Below, in pieces: positions 33,271-40,766 of a stretch of 64,000 nucleotides of DNA. Location: the NCBI RefSeq assembly GCF_022698165.1, contig NZ_JALDAY010000003.1, forward strand, positions 248,001-312,000. The letters run 5' to 3'. The notes under the pieces were generated by a model, which saw only the letters and a list, made by a program, of their open reading frames with translations, searched no databases and had not been told where the DNA came from. This DNA comes from Streptomyces cylindrosporus (GTDB taxonomy: Bacteria > Actinomycetota > Actinomycetes > Streptomycetales > Streptomycetaceae). Position 1 is the stretch's first letter; each line of letters opens with the position of its first letter. Both the position numbers and the translations under genes were made by a program.

Positions 33271-33300
33271 AGGCTAGGCGAGACGATACGTCTCGTCCAA
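33271..33300 (-). promoter_or_regulatory. mgt promoter with a palindromic operator in the spacer
   Basis: On the minus strand TTGGAC (33300-33295) and TAGCCT (33276-33271) are 18 bases apart. The spacer is almost filled by the 17-base palindrome CGAGACGATACGTCTCG (33279-33295), with seven-base arms. A repressor bound here would block RNA polymerase directly. Confidence 0.7.
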
Positions 33301-33337
33301 TCAATTGGCGGGTACGGCGATGGGGGCGCCCCGCCGG

Positions 33338-34117
33338 TCACGAACTCAGCGCCTCGTACAGCCGCAGCCAGCGCCCCGGCGGCACCTCGCCCACGAGCAC
33401 CCGCGGCTCCAGGCCCGCCGCCCGGAACGCGGCGTCCACCCGGCGCCTCGGGTGGGCCTGGCGGAGTGAGGCGTGCAGGCTGCCGCCGACGCCGGAGAAG
33501 CCGAGTTCCACGAGGTGCCGCCAGCCCTCGTACGCGCCGGGTGCGAGCAGTGGGGTGCGGCGCCGCTCGATCCGGACGATCCCGGCGTCCACGCGGGGTA
33601 CCGGTGTGAACCGGGTCCGGGCCACCCGGCCGGCCAGCCGCCACTCGTACCGGGGCCAGCTGCGGACCGTGACCAGGGTCCAACTTCCGTAGTCCCCGGT
33701 GCGTTTGCGCGCGTATTCGAGCTGGGTGAGCAGGGTGGCGTCGGTGAGGGCGGGTGCGCGCAGGCACCAGTCGACGATGGCGGCGGTACGGGAGAACGGC
33801 ACGTTCCCGGCGACGGCGAAGGGCGTGTGCGGTGGGCGCACCGCGAGGAAGTCCCCGTCGACGACGTGCACTTGGGAGGTGTCGGCGAACCGGGTGCGCA
33901 GTCCGGGGACGAGCCGTGGGTCGATCTCGTACGCGCGCAGCTCCCGGCAGCGCGGGGCGAGTTGTTCGGTCAACGCGCCTTTTCCTGCGCCCACTTCGAG
34001 CAGGAGGGGGACTTGGCTGCCGTTCGGGACGGCGATTCGGGCGAGGTGGGCGGCGGTGGCGCGGTCGGCGAGGAAGTTCTGCGAGAGCGCGCGGGTGGTG
34101 TGCGTGGGGCGGGCCAT
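33338..34117 (-). CDS. erm: 23S rRNA (adenine-N6) methyltransferase, Erm family (Lrm-like)
   Basis: A 259-residue Erm/KsgA-fold methyltransferase that methylates A2058 of 23S rRNA, blocking macrolide binding. [12 protein letters not shown] is the family N-terminus, [15 protein letters not shown] binds S-adenosylmethionine, VVDGDFLAV carries the acidic adenine contact, and [14 protein letters not shown] is motif IV (N-V-P-F). ATG 34117 is used. The upstream leader peptide and its promoter indicate translational attenuation by ribosome-stalling macrolides. mgt follows 74 bases downstream on the same strand. The pairing matches lrm-mgt of S. lividans. Confidence 0.9.
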   Translation of the reverse strand: MARPTHTTRALSQNFLADRATAAHLARIAVPNGSQVPLLLEVGAGKGALTEQLAPRCRELRAYEIDPRLVPGLRTRFADTSQVHVVDGDFLAVRPPHTPFAVAGNVPFSRTAAIVDWCLRAPALTDATLLTQLEYARKRTGDYGSWTLVTVRSWPRYEWRLAGRVARTRFTPVPRVDAGIVRIERRRTPLLAPGAYEGWRHLVELGFSGVGGSLHASLRQAHPRRRVDAAFRAAGLEPRVLVGEVPPGRWLRLYEALSS

Positions 34118-34233
34118 GGCCTGCGTCCTTGTCTTCCGTGGAGAGGGAGAGGGCAGCGCGGGCCCTGACCGGAAGACAGGAAGGGAAGCGTCGTCGAAGA
34201 AGAGGACGCGGCGTGCGGCGGACCGCCGGTTGA

Positions 34234-34347
34234 TCAGCGGGCGTCGGCCTCCGTGCCGGTCAGGGCTCCGGGGCCGCGGCGCATCCGGTTGGAGTGCGCG
34301 GTGCCCCGGCCAAGACCGGTGTCGGTGATCGCGTTGCAAGCTGCCAC
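34234..34347 (-). CDS. Erm leader peptide
   Basis: A GTG-started 37-residue frame upstream of the methyltransferase. It starts [19 protein letters not shown] and contains [11 protein letters not shown]. From memory it closely resembles the leader peptide of ermSV, a streptomycete gene induced by 16-membered macrolides. It has no ribosome site and begins seven bases after the -10 TAGCGT, so it should be translated from a leaderless transcript. The erm start is 116 bases downstream of its stop, enough for alternative hairpins to mask that start. Confidence 0.75.
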   Translation of the reverse strand: MAACNAITDTGLGRGTAHSNRMRRGPGALTGTEADAR

Positions 34348-34354
34348 GGACGGC

Positions 34355-34384
34355 ACGCTAGGCGGGCGGGATCGCGCCGGGCAA
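34355..34384 (-). promoter_or_regulatory. Promoter of the erm leader transcript
   Basis: TTGCCC (34384-34379), 18-base spacer, TAGCGT (34360-34355), and the leader GTG seven bases further. It starts 21 bases after the stop of the upstream sugar-binding lipoprotein gene on the same strand, so the resistance genes are an independent unit. Confidence 0.65.
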
Positions 34385-34404
34385 CGGATTTTCCGGCGCC
34401 CGGC

Positions 34405-35688
34405 TCAGCGCTGGTAGCGGGCCAGCACCAGGTTGCCGTCCTTCTCCAGGCGTCCGCGCAGTTCGGCGAGGCCGATCGCGCCGCTGTAGTACTCCTGAAA
34501 GGCCGGGGTCGCCACCTTGTCCTTCCACTCGGGGTAGCCGCGCACGGACTGTGCCGGTGCCGAGCTGAGGTGGGTCGCGAGGGCGGTGCCGGTCGCCCAG
34601 CCGTCCTTTGCCGTGTGCAGGGCGGGGTCCTTGAGGGCCTCGGTGCCGGTCGGCAGCATCCAGTCCCCCAGGGCCAGCCGCACCATGTTCTTCGGCCGCA
34701 GCAGGAAGTCGACGAACTCGGCGGCCTCCTTCTTGTGCGGGCTGTCCTCGTCGATGGACAGGGTCTGCGGGCTGACGCCCTGGGTGAGGCCGTCGGCGCC
34801 GGCGGGCGCGGGCAGCACCTGCCACTGGAAGCCCTTGGGTGCCTGCTGGACGATCTGCTGGCGGTAGGAGAAGCCGAGCGGCACCATCGCGTACTTCCCG
34901 CCGAAGAAACCGGGCAGCGTGTCCGAGCCGCCGCTGCCCAGGGTGGTGGGCGAGGCGCTGTGATCGATGTTCGCCTGGTCGTGGACGGTGCGCGGCACGA
35001 CCTGGTCGGCCGCCTCGAAGCGGACCGTCACCTTGCCGTCGGCGCCCCGGTGGAACAGCGTGCCGCCGGTCGACAGGGAGAGGTTGAGGGTCGCGGAGAC
35101 GGGCTCCTTGAGCGGCCAGGCGACGCCGTACCTGCCGTTGCCGCTGAGCTGACGCGTGACGGCTCTGAACTCCGGCCAGCTCCAGGGGTGTTCGAGCGTC
35201 GGGATGCGTACGCCCGCCTTCTTCAGCCACTTCGCGTTGGCGACGATCACCCGCGGCTCCTGGAGGAAGGGCACGCCGTAGATGCCGTCGCCGAAGGTGG
35301 TCGTCTCCCAGCTCCGCTGCGGGATACCGGACTTGAGCCGCGCGGGCAGCAGGTCGGTCAGGTCGGCGAGATAGCCGCCGTACGCGAAGTCCGCGAGGTC
35401 GTCGGAGGCGTCATGGATGATGTCGGGTGCCTCGCCACCCTCGAAGGAGGTGAGCAGCTGATCGTGGACGCTGTCCCAACTGCCCTGCACGTACTCGACC
35501 TTGACGCCGGGATGACCGGCGTTCCACTCCTTCACCAGTTCCTTGTTGGCCGCCACCGACTCCTCCTGCCAGGCCAGGGACTGGAAGCGGAGGACGATCC
35601 GGCCGTTCGCGGTGCCGCTCTCGCCGCTCGTGCAGCCTGCCAGCAGGGCAAGGGCCAGGGTGAGCAGGAAGAGCGTTCTGGCGCGCAT
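34405..35688 (-). CDS. Extracellular sugar-binding lipoprotein (ABC family 1)
   Basis: A 427-residue carbohydrate-binding protein with signal peptide and lipobox ALLAGC near residue 19. WQEESVAANKELVKEWNAGHPG and GGEAPDIIHDASDDLADFAYGG are typical of the MalE/UgpB family, and SPHKKEAAEFVDFLLRPKNM is the C-terminal helix signature. It delivers a sugar or oligosaccharide to the two permeases encoded just upstream. Its start ATG (35688) shares a base with the permease stop (TGATG), so translation is coupled. The sugar is not predictable. Confidence 0.88.
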   Translation of the reverse strand: MRARTLFLLTLALALLAGCTSGESGTANGRIVLRFQSLAWQEESVAANKELVKEWNAGHPGVKVEYVQGSWDSVHDQLLTSFEGGEAPDIIHDASDDLADFAYGGYLADLTDLLPARLKSGIPQRSWETTTFGDGIYGVPFLQEPRVIVANAKWLKKAGVRIPTLEHPWSWPEFRAVTRQLSGNGRYGVAWPLKEPVSATLNLSLSTGGTLFHRGADGKVTVRFEAADQVVPRTVHDQANIDHSASPTTLGSGGSDTLPGFFGGKYAMVPLGFSYRQQIVQQAPKGFQWQVLPAPAGADGLTQGVSPQTLSIDEDSPHKKEAAEFVDFLLRPKNMVRLALGDWMLPTGTEALKDPALHTAKDGWATGTALATHLSSAPAQSVRGYPEWKDKVATPAFQEYYSGAIGLAELRGRLEKDGNLVLARYQR

Positions 35689-36521
35689 CAGTTCTTCACC
35701 GCCCCGGTGAGCATGCCGCCGGTGATCCGCCGCTGGATGACCGCGAAGACGACGAGGGAGGGCAGGGTCGCGAGGAAGGCGGCCGCGGCCAGCGGGCCCA
35801 GGTCCGCGACGCCCTCCGCGCCGATGAAGTGGGTGAGCACGACCGGGAGGGTCTGTTTCTCGGCGGTCTTGAGCAGGACCAGCGCGAAGAAGAACTCGTT
35901 CCACGCGGTGACGAACGCAAACAGTCCCGTCGCCGTGATCCCCGGCGCGAGCAGCGGTGCCACCACCGACACCAGCGTGCGCAGCCGCCCGGCCCCGTCG
36001 ACCGCCGCCGCCTCCTCGACCTCGGCCGGCACCGCTCTGACGTATCCGACGAGCATCCACAGCGCGAAGGGCAGCGCCCACACCACGTAGACCAGCGTCA
36101 GCCCGAACAGCGAGTCGATCAGCCGGAGGTTCTTCAGCACCAGGAACAGCGGGATGATCACCAGGACCAGCGGGAAGGCCTGGCTGACCACCACCCAGCC
36201 GGTGGCGGCCCGCGTGAGCGGGGTGCGTCGGCGGGCGATGACGTAGGCGAGCGGGGTCGCGATCAGTACGGCGATGACGGCGGCGCCGGCCGCGGCCAGC
36301 AGGGAGTTGAGCGCCGCGTGCAGCAGGGGCTGTTCGTCGAAGGCCTGCCGGAAGTTGTCGAGGGTCGGGTGCCGGGGGATCCAGGTGGGATGCAGACTGC
36401 CCAGCTCGCGCGGGGACTTGAACGCGGTGGACAGCAGCCACAGGAGCGGGAAGGCGAGGAAGACGAGATACGCGAGCAGGGCCGCGTACTGGCCGATACG
36501 GGTGCCGGTCCTGGTCCTCAT
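35688..36521 (-). CDS. Sugar ABC transporter permease (MalG-like)
   Basis: A 277-residue inner permease with about six helices. The EAA loop is EVEEAAAVDGAGRLRTLVSVVAP, in segment form EEAAAVDGAG, and helices start at YAALLAYLVFLAFPLLWLLS. ATG 36521 overlaps the preceding permease stop by four bases. It pairs with the MalF-like protein to form the translocation channel. No ATPase gene is in this operon, so a shared MsiK-type ATPase is expected (family knowledge in Streptomyces). Confidence 0.88.
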   Translation of the reverse strand: MRTRTGTRIGQYAALLAYLVFLAFPLLWLLSTAFKSPRELGSLHPTWIPRHPTLDNFRQAFDEQPLLHAALNSLLAAAGAAVIAVLIATPLAYVIARRRTPLTRAATGWVVVSQAFPLVLVIIPLFLVLKNLRLIDSLFGLTLVYVVWALPFALWMLVGYVRAVPAEVEEAAAVDGAGRLRTLVSVVAPLLAPGITATGLFAFVTAWNEFFFALVLLKTAEKQTLPVVLTHFIGAEGVADLGPLAAAAFLATLPSLVVFAVIQRRITGGMLTGAVKN

Positions 36522-37453
36522 GTGTCGTCGCCTCCCCGCAGGCGGCCCGCCAGGAAGAGCGCGAGCAGCACGGAGATCACGGCGACCATCACGCAGCCCA
36601 TGGCCGCCGCGTACCCGAACTGCCCGTAGCGGAAGGCCTCTTCGTAGGCGAACAGCATCGGCAGGCGGGTGCGTCCGCCGGGCCCCCCGCCCGTGAGCAC
36701 GTAGACGAGAGCGAAGGAGTTGAAGTTCCAGATGAGGTTGAGCGCGGTGATGGCCAGGGCGACCGGTCTGAGCGCCGGCCAGGTGACCGTGCGGAAGCGG
36801 CGCCAGGCACCGGCTCCGTCGACGGCGGCGGCCTCGTGCAGTTCGCGCGGGGTGTTCTGGAGTCCGGCGAGCAGGGCGACCGTGGTCTGCGGCAGGCCGG
36901 CCCAGACGCCGACGACGATCACCGCGGGCAGCGCGCTGCCCAGTCCGCTGAGCCAGTCCCGGCCGTCGCCGAGGCCGAGGTCGCGCAGGGTCTCGTTGAG
37001 GACGCCGGCGTCCGGGTTGTAGACGAGCCGCCACATGATGCCGACGACGACCTCGGGCATCGCCCACGGGACGATCGCCAGGGCGCGGGCCAGCCAGCGC
37101 AGCTTCAGGTCCTCGTCGAGCAGCAGGGCGAGGCCGAGCGCGAGGAGGAACTGCGGCACGGTCACGCCGACCGCCCAGACCAGGCCGATCCGGAACGACT
37201 CCCAGAACAGCGTGTCGTGCAGCAGGTCCTGGAAGTTGAGCCCGCCGATCCACCGGGTGGCCTGGGTGCGGCCCGACTGGGAGTCGGTGAAGGCCAGCAG
37301 GATCCCGTACAGGAGGGGGCCGACGCTGAGCACGAGGATGGGGATCAGCGCGGGCAGCACCAGGAACCAGGCCCCGCGGTCGGCGAGCGGCCCCTCCCCG
37401 GCGGCGCGCGGCGCGCTCCGCGCCGGCCGCCTCGTCGCGCTCGCCAGGGTCAC
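36518..37453 (-). CDS. Sugar ABC transporter permease (MalF-like)
   Basis: A 311-residue permease with helices beginning at GAWFLVLPALIPILVLSVGP and the EAA loop ELHEAAAVDGAGAWRRF. GTG 37453 follows AAGGAG with seven-base spacing; the much longer upstream frame is not coding. It is the first gene of the importer operon, preceded by a weak TTGACG/GACCAT promoter. Confidence 0.86.
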   Translation of the reverse strand: MTLASATRRPARSAPRAAGEGPLADRGAWFLVLPALIPILVLSVGPLLYGILLAFTDSQSGRTQATRWIGGLNFQDLLHDTLFWESFRIGLVWAVGVTVPQFLLALGLALLLDEDLKLRWLARALAIVPWAMPEVVVGIMWRLVYNPDAGVLNETLRDLGLGDGRDWLSGLGSALPAVIVVGVWAGLPQTTVALLAGLQNTPRELHEAAAVDGAGAWRRFRTVTWPALRPVALAITALNLIWNFNSFALVYVLTGGGPGGRTRLPMLFAYEEAFRYGQFGYAAAMGCVMVAVISVLLALFLAGRLRGGDDT

Positions 37454-37519
37454 GTGATCGGCTCCTTCGCACGCTCGTGACGGGGTGGTTCGTGACGTGG
37501 GGTCCGGTCGGCCTCCGTC

Positions 37520-37548
37520 ATGGTCGTGAAGGTGATCCGCCCCGTCAA
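37520..37548 (-). promoter_or_regulatory. Weak promoter of the sugar importer operon
   Basis: Minus-strand TTGACG (37548-37543) and GACCAT (37525-37520) with a 17-base spacer lie about 67 bases upstream of the MalF-like GTG. The -35 is good and the -10 is poor. Confidence 0.4.
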
Positions 37549-37654
37549 GGCACCGCGCACACGGTCCGACCTGTGCGAATGCGAGACTTGGCGCGGGATG
37601 GCGGAATCTCGACGCCGTCCGCCGGTGGGCGGACGCGGATCTGGGAGGCAGGCG

Positions 37655-38518
37655 ATGGACGAGGCACGGGCGCGGGACGTACTGGCCGCGGCGGGGGTGC
37701 TGCCCGGTCCGGCCCGGGACGCGCGGCTCCTCGCCCTGGGCGAGAACGCGGTGTTCGCCGCGGGTGGCCTGGTCGTCAAGGTGGGCCGCGACGCCGAACT
37801 CCTGGACCGGGCGCGCCGCGAACTGGACATCGCGCTCTGGCTGGCCGAGGAGGGCGTGCCCGCGGTGCGGGCGGCGGAGCCGAAGCCGCTGCTGGTCGAG
37901 GGACATCCGGTGACCGTGTGGCACCGGATGCCCGATCCCGTACGCCCCGCTGAGCCACGGGATTTGGCCGAACTGCTGCGGGTCGTCCACGCCCTCCCGA
38001 CGCCGTCTTTCGGCCTGCCGCCGCGTGAGCTGCTGGGCGGCGTGGAGCGATGGCTGCGCCTGGCCGGTGACGCGATCGACGCCGCGGACGCGGAGTATCT
38101 GCGGGAGCGGCGGGACGGCTTCGCGGCGGCCGCGGCCGCCCTGACACCGCACCTTCCGCCGGGCCCCATCCACGGCGACGCGCTGCCCCGCAATGTGCAC
38201 GTCGGTCCGGACGGACCCGTCCTGGTCGACCTGGAGACCTTCTCGGCGGACCTGCGCGAGCACGACCTGGTGGTGATGGCTCTGTCCCGGGACCGGTACG
38301 GGCTGCCCGCGGCGGCCTATGACGGATTCGTCGAGGCGTACGGCTGGGACGTCCGGGAGTGGGAGGGGTGTTCCGTGCTGCGGGGCGCCCGGGAGACGGC
38401 CAGCTGCGCGTGGGTGGCGCAGCACGCGCCGTCGAACCCCAGGGCGCTGGCCGAGTTCGAGCGGCGGGTGGCGTCCCTGCGGGCCGGGGACGAGACCGTG
38501 CGCTGGAACTCCTTCTGA
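37655..38518 (+). CDS. Phosphotransferase-family (APH-fold) protein
   Basis: A 287-residue kinase-like protein. The catalytic loop is PIHGDALPRNVHV (HGDxxxxN) and the metal-binding residue lies in VLVDLETFSADLREHDLV. LALGENAVFAAGGLVVKVGR is the nucleotide-binding strand pair with the lysine VVKV. ATG 37655 follows GGGAGG. It is divergent from the sugar importer; the substrate is unknown. Its TGA stop is the first base triplet of a three-copy tandem repeat. Confidence 0.8.
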   Translation: MDEARARDVLAAAGVLPGPARDARLLALGENAVFAAGGLVVKVGRDAELLDRARRELDIALWLAEEGVPAVRAAEPKPLLVEGHPVTVWHRMPDPVRPAEPRDLAELLRVVHALPTPSFGLPPRELLGGVERWLRLAGDAIDAADAEYLRERRDGFAAAAAALTPHLPPGPIHGDALPRNVHVGPDGPVLVDLETFSADLREHDLVVMALSRDRYGLPAAAYDGFVEAYGWDVREWEGCSVLRGARETASCAWVAQHAPSNPRALAEFERRVASLRAGDETVRWNSF

Positions 38519-38572
38519 GGGCCTACGTACTGCCTGAGGGCCCACCTACTACCTGAGGGTCTACGTACTGCC
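38516..38572. repeat. Three-copy 19-bp tandem repeat spanning two convergent stop codons
   Basis: Units TGAGGGCCTACGTACTGCC, TGAGGGCCCACCTACTACC and TGAGGGTCTACGTACTGCC run head to tail. The first TGA is the stop of the phosphotransferase gene and the third copy contains the LysR stop (CTA on the plus strand, 38561-38563). The unit carries a stop for both strands. Confidence 0.85.
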
Positions 38573-39475
38573 GGTCTCGCCGTTCTGAACCGACTGTGCC
38601 GCCCGGCGGAGTTCCGCGAGGACCGTGCGGACCGCTGACCTGGCGGTCCGCTCCGGGCGGTACAGGGCGTCGATGTGGCGTCTGGCGCGCACTCCGCTCA
38701 GGGGCCGCAGGACCAGGTCCGGGTGCGGGCGTACTGTCCAGCGGGGCATCAGGGCGAGGCCGCCGCCCGCCGCCACCGCCTCGGCGACCACCGCGAACTC
38801 GTTGATGCGGTGGGCGAGATGGAGGCGCCGTCCGGCCGCCGCCGCGATCGCCTCGATCGTCGCCAGGACCGGGAAGCCGTCGTGCACGGTGATCCAGGGC
38901 TGGTCGGCGACGTCGCGTGGGGTCACCCGGCGTCTGGCGGCCAGGGGGTGATCGGCGGGCATCGCCACGTCCAGGGGTTCGCGCAGGAGCGTGGTCGCGG
39001 TCACCGTGTCCGGCCAGGGCGGGGTGTGGTCGAGGCGGTGGGCGAGGACCAGGTCGTACTCGCGGGTGAGGCGGGGGAAGTCCTCCTGGGCCACGTCCTC
39101 GTCGGCGAGCCTCGGGACCGGGGCGCCCGGGCCGCCGAGCGCGCGCAGGAGGAGGGGGAAGAACGTGGCGGCCGCGCTGTGGAAGGCCGCCACCGAGACC
39201 TCCCCTTCCGGTCGGTCCAGGAACTCCCCTACGGTGTGCCGGGCCCGTGCCAGTGCCGTCTCCACCTCGATCGCCGCGCCCGCCAGCGCCTGCCCGGCGT
39301 CCGTGAGCACCAGCCGCCGCCCCCGGCGCTCGGTGAGCGGCACCGGGATCGACCGCTGCAGCAGCCTCAGCTGCTGGGAGATCGCCGAGGGGGTGACCAG
39401 GAGCGCCTCGGCGACCGCCGTGACGCTGCCCAGCTCACCGAGCTCCCGCAGGATCCGCAGCTGCCGTTCGTCCAT
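38561..39475 (-). CDS. LysR family transcriptional regulator
   Basis: A 304-residue LysR protein. The N-terminal winged helix is visible as LGSVTAVAEALLVTPSAISQ, followed by the linker helix and a periplasmic-binding-like effector domain (VAMPADHPLAARRRVTPRDV). ATG 39475 lies six bases after TACACT (39487-39482), so the message is probably leaderless. It is divergent from an EamA exporter and probably controls it through the palindrome at 39495-39511. Effector unknown. Confidence 0.88.
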   Translation of the reverse strand: MDERQLRILRELGELGSVTAVAEALLVTPSAISQQLRLLQRSIPVPLTERRGRRLVLTDAGQALAGAAIEVETALARARHTVGEFLDRPEGEVSVAAFHSAAATFFPLLLRALGGPGAPVPRLADEDVAQEDFPRLTREYDLVLAHRLDHTPPWPDTVTATTLLREPLDVAMPADHPLAARRRVTPRDVADQPWITVHDGFPVLATIEAIAAAAGRRLHLAHRINEFAVVAEAVAAGGGLALMPRWTVRPHPDLVLRPLSGVRARRHIDALYRPERTARSAVRTVLAELRRAAQSVQNGETGST

Positions 39476-39494
39476 GCCCCGAGTGTAGGAGTCG

Positions 39495-39511
39495 ATGTAG
39501 GGCCGCTACAT
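39495..39511. promoter_or_regulatory. LysR-type operator between the LysR and EamA genes
   Basis: ATGTAG-GGCCG-CTACAT is a 17-base perfect interrupted palindrome at the expected position for autoregulation and control of the divergent exporter. A second TGTAG half-site occurs at 39484-39488. Confidence 0.55.
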
Positions 39512-39553
39512 GATTGCTTAAGAAAGTGGTACTGGGCTTCAAGGACGGCTCCG

Positions 39554-40543
39554 GTGCACCGTGGGCGGGTGACCGACGTTCGCCGTACCGATGCGGTACT
39601 CCTCCTCGTCGCCGTCGTCTGGGGTTCGAGCTATCTGTCCGCCCAGACGGCGACTTCCGCGCTCCCCGTCCTGCTGGTGCTGTTCGCCCGCTACGCCCTG
39701 TCCGCGCTCGCCTGCCTCGGCCTGATCGCCGGCCGCCGCGGGGCGCGACGCTGGACCCGGGACGAGCTGCGGGCCGGGCTTCCCCTGGGGGTGACGCAGG
39801 CCGCGGTCCTGGTCGTGGAGACCTACGGCGTCGCCCACACCAGTGCCGCCAACGCGGGGCTGATCATCAGCCTCACCATCGTGCTCACCCCGCTCCTCGA
39901 CCGCTCGCACGGCGGACCGCCGCCGCTCTTCTTCACCGCGGCCGCCCTGTGCGTCCTGGGCGTCGGCCTGCTGATGTCCGGCAACGGATTCCACGCCCCG
40001 CGCCTCGGCGACCTCCTGATGCTCGGTGCCGCGGTGGTGCGGGCGGTCCATGTCGCGCTCGTGGGACGCCTCACCGCAGGACGCGCGATCCGTCCGCTGC
40101 ACCTGACGACCGTGCAGACGCTCGTCGGCACGGCCCTCTTCCTGCCGGTTGCCGTGGGCGGCCTGCCGACGCTCGCCCGCGCCGGTACGGCGACCTGGAC
40201 GCAGCTGCTCTATCTCGCCCTGTTCTGCAGCGTGTTCGCCTTCCTGGCGCAGACGTGGGCGGTGCAGCGCACCTCCGCCAGCCGGGCGAGCCTGCTGCTG
40301 GGCACGGAGCCGGTATGGGCCCTCGCCGTGGGCGTCGCGTTCGGCGGCGAGCACCTCACCGCGCTCACCGCGCTGGGCGCGGCGCTGACGGTGGCCGGCA
40401 CCTACTGGGGCCAGTCCGTGGAGCGCGCCCATCGCACCGCCGCCCCGCACGAGACCGCCGTTCGAGCACATGGACCCCACAGCGACGTCCAGGCACCCGG
40501 AGAGGACATCCGATGCCCGAGCACGACACCTACGAGTGTCTGA
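39554..40543 (+). CDS. EamA/DMT family transporter
   Basis: A 329-residue drug/metabolite exporter with ten predicted helices in two EamA repeats: VVWGSSYLSAQTATSALPVL in the first and LFCSVFAFLAQTWAVQRTSA in the second. GTG 39554 is preferred because AAGGA at 39541-39545 precedes it; an alternative GTG 39569 lacks a ribosome site. Its 3' end overlaps the decayed YbaK frame by 31 bases. The divergent LysR gene probably regulates it. Confidence 0.85.
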   Translation: MHRGRVTDVRRTDAVLLLVAVVWGSSYLSAQTATSALPVLLVLFARYALSALACLGLIAGRRGARRWTRDELRAGLPLGVTQAAVLVVETYGVAHTSAANAGLIISLTIVLTPLLDRSHGGPPPLFFTAAALCVLGVGLLMSGNGFHAPRLGDLLMLGAAVVRAVHVALVGRLTAGRAIRPLHLTTVQTLVGTALFLPVAVGGLPTLARAGTATWTQLLYLALFCSVFAFLAQTWAVQRTSASRASLLLGTEPVWALAVGVAFGGEHLTALTALGAALTVAGTYWGQSVERAHRTAAPHETAVRAHGPHSDVQAPGEDIRCPSTTPTSV

Positions 40544-40740
40544 TCTCCCTGCTCGACTCCTCCTCCGTCGACCACGAGCTGATCGACCACGCCCCCGAGG
40601 ACGCCACCGAGGCCATCCGCGCGCTGCGGGGCCACCCCGTGTCCGAGGCGGCCGAGCGCCTGGCCCGTGCGGTGCCCGGCACCGTGCTCCCCTTCGGCTT
40701 CGACCCCGAGCTCGAACGCGTCGCGAGTGCCGTTGCCCCT
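40513..40740 (+). pseudogene. Internally deleted YbaK/EbsC aminoacyl-tRNA deacylase remnant
   Basis: The frame from ATG 40513 reads YECLISLLDSSSVDHELIDH and IRALRGHPVSEAA, the N-terminal third of a YbaK deacylase, then jumps directly to ERLARAVPGTVLPFGFDPEL, which belongs near the C-terminus. The central roughly 45-50 residues, which hold the catalytic and binding lysine/glycine core (KCIVV...VVPG...), are absent, and after PELER the sequence no longer matches and runs into the antisense of the next gene. The product would be inactive. Family assignment of both fragments is from memory of the family consensus. Confidence 0.75.
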
Positions 40741-40766
40741 GTGCGACCGCCGGCCGGACGCCGTGC

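Noticed and set aside
33264..33767. Extended N-terminus of the glycosyltransferase (to 568 residues)
   Set aside because: The extra part overlaps the Erm gene and the mgt promoter/operator and is Arg/Pro/Gly-rich without similarity to GT1 enzymes.
33338..34339. Extended Erm protein starting at 34339
   Set aside because: The upstream residues are an alternative frame over the leader peptide; Erm similarity begins at 34117.
38516..38572. Possible CRISPR-like array
   Set aside because: The copies are directly adjacent without spacers; it is a simple tandem duplication.
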